A model generated the notes under the pieces. It saw only the letters and a list, made by a program, of their open reading frames with translations, was not told the DNA's origin and searched no databases. A stretch of 62,611 bases of DNA from Oxalobacter formigenes (GTDB taxonomy: Bacteria; Pseudomonadota; Gammaproteobacteria; Burkholderiales; Burkholderiaceae_D): assembly GCF_027158485.1 (NCBI RefSeq), contig NZ_JAMKYJ010000014.1. One strand, written 5' to 3'. Shown here one piece after another: positions 8,784 to 17,160 of this stretch (its first letter is position 1; the number at the start of each line of letters is the position of its first letter). A program made the position numbers and the translations under genes.

Positions 8784-9709
8784 ATATCTGGTTTACAAAT
8801 CATATTAATGCCATCGGCAATGCACTTGGCCAGTTTCGCCGTTCCCCCGGACATTTCTTTTTCAATATTCTTGTTCTGGCAATGACACTGGCGCTACCAT
8901 TCGGTGGCATCACGCTGCTGGATAACATTCAGTCAGTCACAAGGCAATTGTCCGTTTCCCCTGAAATCAGCGTTTTTCTCAAAGCCGACACATCGCCAGC
9001 AGACGCTGCCGCTACAGAACAATCCATTACAAAAATATTTCAGGCGAAAAACCAGAATATCGAACTTGTATTCATAGCGAAAGATGCCGCATTGCAATCC
9101 CTTCAGAAAAAAACCGGACTTGCAGACGTCGTCGACTCCCTCGGAAGCAATCCACTGCCTGACAGCTACATTATCCGTCTGAAGGACGGTGCAGAAAGCC
9201 GCAACCTGTCTGCACAGATCGAATCGGCTGCCGCTCAATTGCAAAAAATCCCTTCCGTCGATAAAGTTCAGGTCGATTCCGACTGGACAAAACGGCTGGC
9301 CGCCCTGTTGAGCGTCATGCGAATGGGGCTGTTATTCCTCGCCATCATTCTCAGCGTGGTCGTCATCGTCGTCACGTTCAACACTGTCCGGCTTCAGGTC
9401 TTGATGCACCTCGATGAAATTACCGTCTCCTGGCACATCGGCGCCAGCAGGGCCTATATACGGCGTCCGTTTTATTACATGGGCATTTTTCTTGGCCTTT
9501 TCTCGGGAATAATCGCTCTCGTACTCATTGATGCATGCCTTTATCCATTCAATACCGTCATTGTTGAACTGGCGCAGCTGTACGGTTCCAGTTTTCAGCT
9601 GACACCGGTAAGCCCCCTTGTTTCTGCCATCCTGTTGGCAGGAAGTGCTGCGCTGGGCTGGCTCGGCGCCATCCTGTCTGTCAACCGCCAGCTCTGGAAA
9701 ATCAACTGA
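8780..9709 (+). CDS. ftsX: Cell division protein FtsX
   Basis: 309 residues with the FtsX plan: a short cytoplasmic N-terminus, one membrane helix (about 26-46), a periplasmic domain (about 47-180), then three more helices (about 181-199, 232-255 and 277-302). The periplasmic domain normally contacts a murein hydrolase activator. It overlaps ftsE by 4 bases. No clear terminator follows, but the 208-base gap to rpoH contains an independent promoter with an operator. Confidence 0.95.
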   Translation: MNIWFTNHINAIGNALGQFRRSPGHFFFNILVLAMTLALPFGGITLLDNIQSVTRQLSVSPEISVFLKADTSPADAAATEQSITKIFQAKNQNIELVFIAKDAALQSLQKKTGLADVVDSLGSNPLPDSYIIRLKDGAESRNLSAQIESAAAQLQKIPSVDKVQVDSDWTKRLAALLSVMRMGLLFLAIILSVVVIVVTFNTVRLQVLMHLDEITVSWHIGASRAYIRRPFYYMGIFLGLFSGIIALVLIDACLYPFNTVIVELAQLYGSSFQLTPVSPLVSAILLAGSAALGWLGAILSVNRQLWKIN

Positions 9710-9844
9710 ATTTTCAGGACGCCGGTTTTGCGTTTTTCCATTCAAATGAGATAAAACAAAAGATCGGCGACCCTTTTCGAATAAAGTGAATGCTTCCCCG
9801 ATGAAAGTTCCGTTTCTTTCAAAATCGGACAGCTCTGTTCATAA

Positions 9845-9874
9845 TTAGCACTCTCATCACAAGAGTGCTAAAAT
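9845..9874 (+). promoter_or_regulatory. CIRCE operator (HrcA site) overlapping the rpoH promoter
   Basis: A perfect CIRCE: TTAGCACTC at 9845-9853, nine bases, then GAGTGCTAA at 9863-9871. CIRCE is the operator of the HrcA repressor, and hrcA itself lies at 20095-21117. A plausible sigma70 promoter coincides with it: TTAGCA (9845-9850), 18-base spacer, TAAAAT (9869-9874). The two arms thus cover the -35 and -10 positions, which explains repression by direct blocking. The rpoH start codon lies 47 bases downstream of the CIRCE. Confidence 0.94.
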
Positions 9875-9917
9875 AGAGCTTAATTAATTCAACCAAATAA
9901 AAAACAAAGGAGGAAGA

Positions 9918-10817
9918 ATGAGCGCAAAGTCCGCACAAGCTTCATTGCTGCCGGTTAGCCGTCATGCCTTGGCTCCTGTTTTGACAGGTTCACTGGGTAA
10001 TATTGAGGCTTACATCGCGGAAATCAACCGCTTGCCGATGTTGACTCAGGAACGTGAAACCGAACTGGCACAGCGTTACCATGAAAATAACGATCTCGCC
10101 GCGGCACAGGAACTCGTCCTGTCACATCTGAGACTGGTGGCTTCGATTGCCCGCAATTATCTCGGTTACGGCCTTCCACACGCCGACCTGATACAGGAAG
10201 GCAATATCGGATTGATGAAAGCCGTCAAACGTTTCGATCCGAAAATGGGCGTTCGACTGGTTTCGTATGCCATTCACTGGATCAAGGCTGAAATACATGA
10301 ATACATTCTCCGCAACTGGAGAATGGTCAAGGTCGCGACAACCAAGGCGCAAAGAAAGCTGTTTTTCAACTTGCGCAGTCATAAAAGCGGCAATGAGGCC
10401 ATGACAAGAGAACAGATTCGTTCCCTTGCCGAAAAACTGAATGTGAAAGATGAAGAAGTTTCCGAAATGGAAACGCGATTAAGCGGTCACGACATCGCTT
10501 TGGAAACGCAGCATGACGATGATGACGACAATTTCGCACCGATCGCGTATCTTTCATCTGAACAAACAGAACCGACGCGGGTTCTGGAAGCCAAACAGCA
10601 TGATCGCCTGCAATCGGAAGGTCTGGCTGAAGCATTGGACAAACTGGATGACCGGTCAAAACGGATCATCGAGGCCCGCTGGCTGAAAAATGACGACGGC
10701 AGTGGCGCGACGCTGCACGATCTGGCTGAAGAATTCGGCGTTTCAGCCGAACGCATTCGTCAGATAGAAGCCGCCGCGCTGAAAAAAATGAAAAATACAT
10801 TGGCCGCTTTCAGTTAA
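9918..10817 (+). CDS. rpoH: Heat-shock sigma factor RpoH (sigma32)
   Basis: 299 residues. Region 2 (about 60-145) includes LRLVASIARNYLGYGLPHADLIQEGNIGLMKAV, listed here in parts: LRLVASIARNY and DLIQEGNIGLMKAV. The RpoH-specific box QRKLFFNLR is at 145-153 and separates it from RpoD. Region 4 with a helix-turn-helix (LAEEFGVSAERIRQIEAAAL) closes the protein. It directs RNA polymerase to heat-shock promoters such as the one before grpE. An excellent ribosome site (GGAGGAAG) precedes the ATG. Transcription should be controlled by HrcA through the CIRCE just upstream; the DnaK/DnaJ chaperones encoded 3 to 6 kb away are known to restrain sigma32 in other species. Confidence 0.97.
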   Translation: MSAKSAQASLLPVSRHALAPVLTGSLGNIEAYIAEINRLPMLTQERETELAQRYHENNDLAAAQELVLSHLRLVASIARNYLGYGLPHADLIQEGNIGLMKAVKRFDPKMGVRLVSYAIHWIKAEIHEYILRNWRMVKVATTKAQRKLFFNLRSHKSGNEAMTREQIRSLAEKLNVKDEEVSEMETRLSGHDIALETQHDDDDDNFAPIAYLSSEQTEPTRVLEAKQHDRLQSEGLAEALDKLDDRSKRIIEARWLKNDDGSGATLHDLAEEFGVSAERIRQIEAAALKKMKNTLAAFS

Positions 10818-10840
10818 AAAGGTGCTTCACGCACCTTTTT
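10816..10840. terminator. Bidirectional terminator after rpoH
   Basis: AAAAAGGTGC-TTCAC-GCACCTTTTT is a symmetrical stem with A and T runs on each side, starting at the rpoH stop codon. It overlaps the stop of the convergent methyltransferase gene, so it probably serves both. Confidence 0.88.
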
Positions 10841-11693
10841 AATTTTCCGGATAATTTCGTCCATAAAACTGCATCACTTTTTCCCCTGCTGGCAAGGAAC
10901 TGTCTTTTTTAAAAGCATGAGCGACAATAATTTCGAATCCCAGCGATAAGTTCCCATTGCCGTCCCGGCTCTTTTCAAGCGATTTCAACAGTTTTTCATA
11001 TTCGTTTTTTCCGAAAAGTCCCATGCGACGACCGGACATGGCATTCCCGCCGAAAGCTCGCACATCCGACAGCAATTTTTCCACGTCTTTATACGTAACA
11101 TCGATCCATTCTCTCTCCAGCACCGGCTCCGTAAAACCGGCCTCGACCAGACCATCTCCCAGCGGAATCATGTCTGCAAATGAATGGACATGGGAATAAG
11201 AGTCGATGTTGGAAAAAGACTTTTTCAACTCCTCAAAAGTACCACTGCCGAAACAGGAAAACATCAAAAGCCCATTCGGCTTCAAAACACGATTCCATTC
11301 CCTGAAAACCTCAATGGGTGCAGGATGCCAGTGCAAAGCCAGATTGGACCAGATCAAATCGATCGAATTCGCTTCAAGCGGCAAAACCGCGAAATTCCCG
11401 CATACGAAACCTGTTACCGATCCGGATTTTTCCTGTTGCGCCTTAACCAGAACGGGCCATGACATATCGAGCCCAATCATATGAGCGCCGTCAAAACGCT
11501 TTGCCAGAAGAAGCGTATCCGCTGAATAACCGCATCCCGCATCCAGAATATAAGACGGATCGATTCTGACCAGCGACAAACGCTCGTCCATTCGGCTCGC
11601 GACTTCGCGTCTCATGAACTGTGAATCTCCGGTTTTCTCCGGTCTGTCAAATAATGATCGAACCTTTTCTAACTCAACAGGCATACAATCCAC
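10839..11693 (-). CDS. BioC-like class I SAM-dependent methyltransferase
   Basis: 284 residues from a GTG at 11693; an ATG three codons in (11684) is equally possible. Motif I DAGCGYS is at 51-57, followed by GLDMSW (acidic motif II) and IDLIWSNLALHW, the last being typical of BioC-type malonyl-ACP O-methyltransferases that start biotin synthesis. No other biotin gene lies in the window, so the assignment to BioC is an inference; an orphan methyltransferase is the alternative. It is divergent from comF, with 85 bases between their starts. Confidence 0.7.
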   Translation of the reverse strand: MDCMPVELEKVRSLFDRPEKTGDSQFMRREVASRMDERLSLVRIDPSYILDAGCGYSADTLLLAKRFDGAHMIGLDMSWPVLVKAQQEKSGSVTGFVCGNFAVLPLEANSIDLIWSNLALHWHPAPIEVFREWNRVLKPNGLLMFSCFGSGTFEELKKSFSNIDSYSHVHSFADMIPLGDGLVEAGFTEPVLEREWIDVTYKDVEKLLSDVRAFGGNAMSGRRMGLFGKNEYEKLLKSLEKSRDGNGNLSLGFEIIVAHAFKKDSSLPAGEKVMQFYGRNYPEN

Positions 11694-11778
11694 TTCTTTA
11701 AATGATCCGTTATCGAACAGTCAGTGTAATAATGATGTCCTGGATGGCATTGATGAATAAACAGATTTTACAGACAAG

Positions 11779-12555
11779 ATGGAATACATGACGATGAATT
11801 TTAATTTTCTTCAATGTATTCCTTTCCTGACCGGGCTCATCAAAAACATTCCATCGCCCTGCGCCTTGTGTCATTCCGACAGTAACGACGGGATTTGTGA
11901 CGATTGTTATCACCGGTACTTCTCTGCACAATGTCCGCGCTGTTCTAGATGCGCAAATGCCCTCCCCTTTCACGATCCTGAAAATGAGAATTTGCTGTGT
12001 GGTGATTGTGTGAAAAAACTCCCGTCGTTCGATGAAACGATTGTCGCTATCGATTATGAACCACCATTGGACCAACTCGTCCATTTGCTGAAATTCCATG
12101 CCAACTTGACCATGGCACCCATTATGGGAAAGCTGATAGTCAAGGCAATCGGGAAAAACAGGCGTCCGGTTTGCCCCGACTTTCTCATTGCCGTACCCCT
12201 TGGAAAACGACGACTGATCGAAAGAGGTTTCAACCAGTCTCTGGAAATAGCCAAAACACTTTCCCGTTCCCTGAAAGCCGATCTCGTTTTCGATCTGGTT
12301 GAAAGAATCCGGGAAACGGAAAAACAATCGACTATTTCGTTTAAAGAAAGAAAAAAGAACGTCCGTAACGCCTTCGGGATTGTTGAAACCAACAGGCACC
12401 TGATTCACAACAGCCACATCGGAATCATCGACGATGTCATGACAACTGGCGAGACACTCGAAGAAATTGCCGCCTTGCTGAAAAAAGCCGGGGCAGCACG
12501 GATTACCAATTTTGTTTTTGCCCGCACTCCACCCAAAAATTTGCAGGAGATTTAA
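11779..12555 (+). CDS. comF: ComF family phosphoribosyltransferase-like protein
   Basis: 258 residues. The N-terminal zinc module has C28-x2-C31, C40-x2-C43 and C52-x2-C55-x2-C58. The C-terminal type I PRTase fold has the PRPP-binding signature IIDDVMTTGET (218-226 for DDVMTTGET). ComF proteins are needed for natural DNA uptake in several bacteria, probably acting on incoming single strands in the cytoplasm, although their enzymatic activity is not settled. The start is uncertain among ATGs at 11779, 11788 and 11794. It is followed one base later by trmL, so the two are surely co-transcribed. Confidence 0.92.
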   Translation: MEYMTMNFNFLQCIPFLTGLIKNIPSPCALCHSDSNDGICDDCYHRYFSAQCPRCSRCANALPFHDPENENLLCGDCVKKLPSFDETIVAIDYEPPLDQLVHLLKFHANLTMAPIMGKLIVKAIGKNRRPVCPDFLIAVPLGKRRLIERGFNQSLEIAKTLSRSLKADLVFDLVERIRETEKQSTISFKERKKNVRNAFGIVETNRHLIHNSHIGIIDDVMTTGETLEEIAALLKKAGAARITNFVFARTPPKNLQEI

Positions 12556-12556
12556 A

Positions 12557-13027
12557 TTGTTTCATGTCGTACTGGTAGAACCCGAAATACCGCCCAACAC
12601 CGGCAATATCATCCGGCTTTGCGCCAATTCAGGAGCACAACTCCACCTGATCGAGCCCCTCGGCTTTCCGCTCGACGATGCAAAAATGCGCCGTGCCGGT
12701 CTGGACTATCATGAGTTTGCCACCATGAAAGTCTATAAAAACTGGAATGACTTTCTGGAAAAAATGACGCCAGACCCTTCCCGTATGTTCGCTTTCACGA
12801 CCCGTGGAAGTTCGATCTTTTCCACACTGGAATTCAGGCCCGGAGATATGTTCATTTTCGGTTCCGAAACCAAAGGACTGTCTCCTGAAATTCATGCCTT
12901 TTTTCAGGACGGCCACCGTGTACGGCTGCCGATGAGACCGGACAACCGGAGCCTGAACCTGTCCAACAGTGTTGCGATTGCCGTTTATGAAGCCTGGCGG
13001 CAAAACGGATTCACCGGGGGCAATTGA
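12557..13027 (+). CDS. trmL: tRNA (cytidine/uridine-2'-O-)-methyltransferase TrmL
   Basis: 156 residues from a TTG at 12557, chosen because it yields the conserved start FHVVLVEPEIPPNTGN and because AGGAGA at 12545-12550 is correctly spaced. The SPOUT motifs are NTGNIIR (14-20), FGSETKGL and SLNLSNSVAIAVYEAWR, which form the SAM-binding knot. It methylates the ribose of the wobble base 34 in certain leucine tRNAs. The start lies one base after the comF stop, suggesting translational coupling. Confidence 0.94.
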   Translation: MFHVVLVEPEIPPNTGNIIRLCANSGAQLHLIEPLGFPLDDAKMRRAGLDYHEFATMKVYKNWNDFLEKMTPDPSRMFAFTTRGSSIFSTLEFRPGDMFIFGSETKGLSPEIHAFFQDGHRVRLPMRPDNRSLNLSNSVAIAVYEAWRQNGFTGGN

Positions 13028-13040
13028 ACACAAGACAAAT

Positions 13041-13079
13041 AAAAAACCCGGTTTTGAATATCTTTATTCAAAACCGGGT
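13041..13079 (-). terminator. Terminator of the grpE-dnaK-dnaJ operon
   Basis: A perfect 15-base inverted repeat (13046-13060 and 13065-13079, loop TCTT) is followed on the minus strand by TTTTTT at 13046-13041. It lies 20 bases after the dnaJ stop and also backs onto trmL on the plus strand. Confidence 0.9.
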
Positions 13080-13099
13080 CAGGTACTAAAGGAAAGAAA

Positions 13100-14239
13100 C
13101 TAGCCGAACATACCCTTGATCTTGTCCATCCAGGATTTCGCCTGAGGAGTATGTCTTGCGCCACCTTCGACAACCAGTTTGTCGAATTCACGCATCAATT
13201 CTTTTTCCCTGTCAGTCAGCTTGACAGGCGTTTCCACTTTTACATGGCAATACAGATCACCGGGCTGTGAGGCACGGACGCCCTTGATGCCTTTTCCGCG
13301 CAGACGGAAGGTTTTGCCTGTTTGAGTCCCTTCAGGAATATTGAAGGCAAGCCTGCTGCCCAAAGTCGGGACTTCGATTTCACCGCCCAAAGCGGCAATA
13401 CCGAAAGAGATCGGAATTTCGCAATGAAGGTCATCCCCTTCACGCCGGAAAATGGCATGCGGCAATACCCGGATTTCGACATACAGGTCGCCCGGAGGCC
13501 CACCATTCTGACCCGGTTCGCCATTTCCTGCCGAACGGATACGCATTCCATCGGCAATACCTGCCGGAATCTTGACTTCGAGCGTCTTGTTTCTGCGGAT
13601 TTTCCCGGCCCCCATACAGGTCGGACACGGTTCCTTGATCTCCTTGCCTGTTCCATGACACGTCGGGCAAGGTTGCTGGATACTGAAAAACCCCTGCTGC
13701 ATCCGTACCTGCCCCTGACCGCCGCAGGTTGTACAGGTCGTCGGCGACGTACCGGGTTTTGCACCCGAGCCATGACAGGTTCCGCAGTTATCCCATGAAG
13801 GGACACGAATTGTTTTGGTACTGCCCTTGGCCGCTTCGTCAAGCGTGATATCAAGGTTGTAACGCATATCGGCGCCACGGTACATTTGCGGACTGCCACT
13901 TCTCTGTCCGCCACGTCCACCGCCGCCGAAAATATCGCCAAAGATGTCGCCAAACGCGTCGGAGAAATCAGCCGCACCCGCGCCGCCCGGATGCCCCCCC
14001 ATATTCATATTGGGATCGACACCTGCATGACCGAAACGGTCATACGCTTCGCGCTTGTGCTCGTCCGAAAGCATTTCATATGCTTCCTTGACTTCCTTGA
14101 ACTTTTCTTCAGCCGTTTTGCTGTCGGGATTGCGATCGGGATGATACTTCATCGCAAGCTTGCGATAAGCCTTTTTAATTTCATCATCCGAGGCATTTTT
14201 TGCAACCCCTAAAACCTCGTAAAAATCTCGCTTTGCCAT
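13100..14239 (-). CDS. dnaJ: Chaperone protein DnaJ (Hsp40)
   Basis: 379 residues from the ATG at 14239, which begins MAKRDFYEVLGV; an in-frame upstream methionine is not conserved. The J domain carries HPD at 33-35, which stimulates DnaK ATPase. A glycine-rich linker with GGHPGGAGAADF follows, then four zinc-finger repeats (CGTCHGSG, CTTCGGQG, CPTCHGTG, CPTCMGAG) and the substrate-binding C-terminal domains. It is the distal gene of grpE-dnaK-dnaJ and lies 176 bases after dnaK, with a long inverted repeat between them that may lower its expression relative to dnaK. Confidence 0.98.
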   Translation of the reverse strand: MAKRDFYEVLGVAKNASDDEIKKAYRKLAMKYHPDRNPDSKTAEEKFKEVKEAYEMLSDEHKREAYDRFGHAGVDPNMNMGGHPGGAGAADFSDAFGDIFGDIFGGGGRGGQRSGSPQMYRGADMRYNLDITLDEAAKGSTKTIRVPSWDNCGTCHGSGAKPGTSPTTCTTCGGQGQVRMQQGFFSIQQPCPTCHGTGKEIKEPCPTCMGAGKIRRNKTLEVKIPAGIADGMRIRSAGNGEPGQNGGPPGDLYVEIRVLPHAIFRREGDDLHCEIPISFGIAALGGEIEVPTLGSRLAFNIPEGTQTGKTFRLRGKGIKGVRASQPGDLYCHVKVETPVKLTDREKELMREFDKLVVEGGARHTPQAKSWMDKIKGMFG

Positions 14240-14352
14240 CTTGTCCCACATAAAAAAAAGCGATTGTCGCAAAATCAGAATGTTCCAGATACCATTGTCG
14301 TTTCCAGAAGGAGCAGATTGGCATCGACATATCCGAAACTACGAAACCACAA

Positions 14353-14396
14353 CGCCGGGCAGAAAATTCAATTCATTTTGATTTTCCTGCCCGGCG
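14353..14396 (-). repeat. Inverted repeat in the dnaK-dnaJ gap
   Basis: CGCCGGGCAG (14353-14362) pairs with CTGCCCGGCG (14387-14396), and the stem extends by AAAAT/ATTTT with one bulge, giving about 15 pairs. The minus-strand transcript has no U run after it, so it is not a standard terminator. It may act as a partial attenuator, or as an RNA processing or stability element that sets the dnaJ to dnaK ratio. Confidence 0.7.
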
Positions 14397-14415
14397 GATA
14401 AAGGCTGACAGTTTA

Positions 14416-16362
14416 TCAGTCTTTGTCTTTTACTTCCTTGAAGTCTGCATCGACAACATCGTCTTCCAGTTCAGGTTCCGGTGCCGCTCCGGCCGAAGCG
14501 CCAGCTCCAGCCGCACCTGCAGCAGCCCCTTCCGGTGCCTGATCAGCGTACATCTTTTCACCCAGTTTCTGCGCAGCGGCAGAAAGTGCACTCATCTTCG
14601 AATCGATATCCGCCTTGTCGTCACCCTTCAAGGATTCTTCCAGATCCTTGATGGCGCTTTCAATGCTTTCTTTCGCAGGAGCATCCAGCTTGTCGCCATA
14701 CTCTTCCATCGATTTTTTCGTCGTATGGACCAGTGCATCACCCTGATTGCGGGCTTCGGTCAATTCACGAACCTTGTGATCTTCCGCTGCATTGACTTCG
14801 GCATCCTTGATCATCCGCTGGATTTCGTCTTCCGACAGACCGGAATTCGCCTTGATGGTGATCTTGTTTTCCTTGCCGGTAGCCTTGTCTTTCGCACTGA
14901 CATGCAAAATACCGTTGGCGTCGATATCGAAAGTCACTTCGATTTGCGGCATACCGCGTGGAGAAGCCGGAATACCTTCCAGATTAAATTCACCCAAAGC
15001 CTTGTTGCCGGCAGCCATTTCACGTTCACCCTGATAGACCTTGATCGTTACGGCAGGCTGATTGTCTTCAGCTGTCGAGAAAATCTGGCTGAACTTGGTT
15101 GGAATGGTCGTGTTTTTCTGGATCATCTTCGTCATGACACCACCCAGGGTTTCGATACCCAGAGACAACGGGGTCACATCCAGCAGCAACAGGTCTTTAC
15201 GATCGCCGGAAAGAACCGCACCCTGCAAAGCTGCACCGACAGCAACCGCTTCATCAGGGTTGATGTCTTTACGAGGTTCCTTACCGAAAAACGCCTTGAC
15301 CTTGTCCTGAACGGCAGGCATACGGGTCATACCGCCGACCAGAATGACATCGTCAATATCGGAAACGGAAAGACCCGCATCTTTCAAGGCAATACGGCAT
15401 GGTTCGATCGTCTGGTCAATCAGGCCTTCAGCCAGAGATTCCAGTTTTGCACGGGTCAGTTTCATGTTCAGATGAACTGGCGCGCCATTTGCCATCGCAA
15501 TATATGGTTCATTGATTTCCGTCTGTTGCGAAGACGACAGTTCGATTTTCGCTCTTTCAGCGGAAGCCTTGATACGTTGCAGGGCAATCGGATCTTTCTT
15601 CAGGTCAATACCGTTGATCTTGTTGAATTCATCAATGATGAAGTCGATGATACGCTGGTCGAAATCTTCACCGCCGAGGAAGGTATCGCCGTTGGTCGAC
15701 AAAACTTCAAACTGTTTGTCGCCATCCAGATCGGCGATTTCGATAATGGAAATATCGAAGGTACCGCCACCGAGGTCATAAACGGCAATTTTCTTGTCGC
15801 CCTTGCCAGCCTTGTCCAGACCGAACGCCAAAGCGGCCGCCGTCGGTTCGTTGATGATACGTTTGACGTCCAGACCGGCGATACGGCCCGCATCCTTGGT
15901 TGCCTGACGTTGTGCATCGTTAAAATAGGCCGGAACGGTAATGACAGCTTCGGTCACTTCTTCACCGAGGTAATCTTCAGCCGTTTTCTTCATTTTGCGC
16001 AAAACTTCGGCAGACACCTGGGGAGGAGCCAGTTTCTTGTCGTTCAGAACGGAAACCCATGCATCATTGTTCTCAGCCTTGATAATGGAAAAAGGCATGA
16101 TCGGGATGTCACGCTGGACTTCCTTGTCGTCGAATTTACGGCCGATCAGACGTTTGATCGCATACAGCGTATTCTTCGGATTGGTGACAGCCTGACGTTT
16201 GGCAGGTGCGCCAACCAGAATTTCGCCATCGTCCAGATAAGCGATGACGGAAGGTGTCGTACGATTACCTTCAGAGTTTTCGACAACACGTGGCTGGCTA
16301 CCTTCAATAATGGCGACGCAGGAATTGGTCGTTCCCAGGTCGATACCGATGATTTTTGACAT
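14416..16362 (-). CDS. dnaK: Chaperone protein DnaK (Hsp70)
   Basis: 648 residues from the ATG at 16362, which starts MSKIIGIDLGTTNS and is preceded by AAAGGAAAG; the 18 codons upstream are not conserved. The ATPase domain has the phosphate-1 motif GIDLGTTNS, VYDLGGGTFDISI and ILVGGMTRMP. The substrate-binding domain begins after the interdomain linker LLLLDVTPLSLGIE. The C-terminus is an Ala/Gly-rich stretch followed by acidic residues. It works with DnaJ and GrpE in protein folding. It may have a second, weaker sigma32 promoter in addition to the one before grpE. Confidence 0.99.
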   Translation of the reverse strand: MSKIIGIDLGTTNSCVAIIEGSQPRVVENSEGNRTTPSVIAYLDDGEILVGAPAKRQAVTNPKNTLYAIKRLIGRKFDDKEVQRDIPIMPFSIIKAENNDAWVSVLNDKKLAPPQVSAEVLRKMKKTAEDYLGEEVTEAVITVPAYFNDAQRQATKDAGRIAGLDVKRIINEPTAAALAFGLDKAGKGDKKIAVYDLGGGTFDISIIEIADLDGDKQFEVLSTNGDTFLGGEDFDQRIIDFIIDEFNKINGIDLKKDPIALQRIKASAERAKIELSSSQQTEINEPYIAMANGAPVHLNMKLTRAKLESLAEGLIDQTIEPCRIALKDAGLSVSDIDDVILVGGMTRMPAVQDKVKAFFGKEPRKDINPDEAVAVGAALQGAVLSGDRKDLLLLDVTPLSLGIETLGGVMTKMIQKNTTIPTKFSQIFSTAEDNQPAVTIKVYQGEREMAAGNKALGEFNLEGIPASPRGMPQIEVTFDIDANGILHVSAKDKATGKENKITIKANSGLSEDEIQRMIKDAEVNAAEDHKVRELTEARNQGDALVHTTKKSMEEYGDKLDAPAKESIESAIKDLEESLKGDDKADIDSKMSALSAAAQKLGEKMYADQAPEGAAAGAAGAGASAGAAPEPELEDDVVDADFKEVKDKD

Positions 16363-16472
16363 ATTCTTTCCTTTCAATACCGTAAATTTTTTCAGGATTG
16401 GGTGTGAAAACCTCAACCGAATGATCTTTTCAACACTACCTGTTTGATCACTCCAATCCGCTACTGTTCCTT

Positions 16473-16500
16473 AGATAGCGATTTTTTTTTAAATTTCAAG
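16473..16500 (-). promoter_or_regulatory. Possible sigma32 promoter of dnaK
   Basis: On the minus strand CTTGAAA (16500-16494) is followed after 13 bases by CGCTATCT (16480-16473). The -35 element is perfect for sigma32; the -10 matches CCCCATNT at five of its seven fixed positions. It overlaps the grpE stop codon and would give dnaK extra transcription. Confidence 0.4.
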
Positions 16501-17062
16501 ACTTCTTCGGAGCTGCGACAACCACAACGGCCGGCCTTAACAAACGATCGGCCAGCGTATAACCCTTTTGCAAAACGGAAACGACTGTATTCGGGTCCTG
16601 ATCGGCTTCAACCATCTGAATAGCCTGATGTTTCATAGGGTCCAGCTTTTCACCCTGTTCAGGAACGATTTCGAAAATCTTGTTTTGTTCGAATACCTGA
16701 TTCAGCTGACGAAGAGTGGCATCAACCCCATCCTTGATGGAATCGACGGAAGGCACTTCTGTCTTCAATGCCATTTCCAGACTGTCTTTTACGCCAACCA
16801 TGGACTGGGCAAAATTCTCGATCGCGAATTTATGCGCCTTGGCAATATCTTCCTGAGCGCGTCTGCGAATGTTTTCACCTTCGGCCTTGGCACGCAAAAA
16901 CGCTTCCTGCATTTCGGCCGCCTGCTTTTCAGCATTTGCCAGTTTTTCTGCAAAAGCATCGTCTTCTTTTTCAACAGTTTCTTCCTCTGGCATTTCCACT
17001 TCCTCTACCAAAGGGTTGGCACTGTTATTTTCATTTTCCGGGTTTTGCACTGTGACCTCCAC
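16496..17062 (-). CDS. grpE: Nucleotide exchange factor GrpE
   Basis: 188 residues. An acidic N-terminal tail (about 1-35) precedes a long coiled coil (about 36-90), then the beta domain with LDPMKHQAIQMVEAD and VSVLQKGYTLADRLLRPAVVVV, the GrpE signature. It is a dimer that expels ADP from DnaK. It is first in the heat-shock operon, with a consensus sigma32 promoter 26 to 53 bases upstream. Confidence 0.97.
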   Translation of the reverse strand: MEVTVQNPENENNSANPLVEEVEMPEEETVEKEDDAFAEKLANAEKQAAEMQEAFLRAKAEGENIRRRAQEDIAKAHKFAIENFAQSMVGVKDSLEMALKTEVPSVDSIKDGVDATLRQLNQVFEQNKIFEIVPEQGEKLDPMKHQAIQMVEADQDPNTVVSVLQKGYTLADRLLRPAVVVVAAPKKS

Positions 17063-17087
17063 GTCAATATCTTTCAGAATTCTTTTG

Positions 17088-17115
17088 ACATGGGGACAAG
17101 TGGAATAATTTCAAG
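17088..17115 (-). promoter_or_regulatory. Consensus sigma32 heat-shock promoter of grpE-dnaK-dnaJ
   Basis: Minus strand: CTTGAAA (17115-17109), 13-base spacer, CCCCATGT (17095-17088). This matches the RpoH consensus CTTGAAA-N13-14-CCCCATNT at every fixed position. It is positioned to start transcripts about 20 bases before the grpE ATG. No CIRCE is present here, so this operon appears to respond to RpoH and not directly to HrcA. Confidence 0.92.
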
Positions 17116-17160
17116 GGAAAAAGGGAAAATAATTTTTCTTTGTGCAAAACGACAGAAAAA

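Noticed and set aside
9770..9810. Possible sigma32 promoter upstream of the CIRCE (CCCCGATG preceded by CTTTTCG)
   Set aside because: The -35 matches only the first three bases of CTTGAAA and the -10 has an extra base, so I do not count it.
14725..16359. A 544-codon open frame on the plus strand opposite dnaK
   Set aside because: It is the mirror of the highly biased dnaK coding sequence, has no ribosome site and matches no protein family. Long antisense frames are common opposite such genes.
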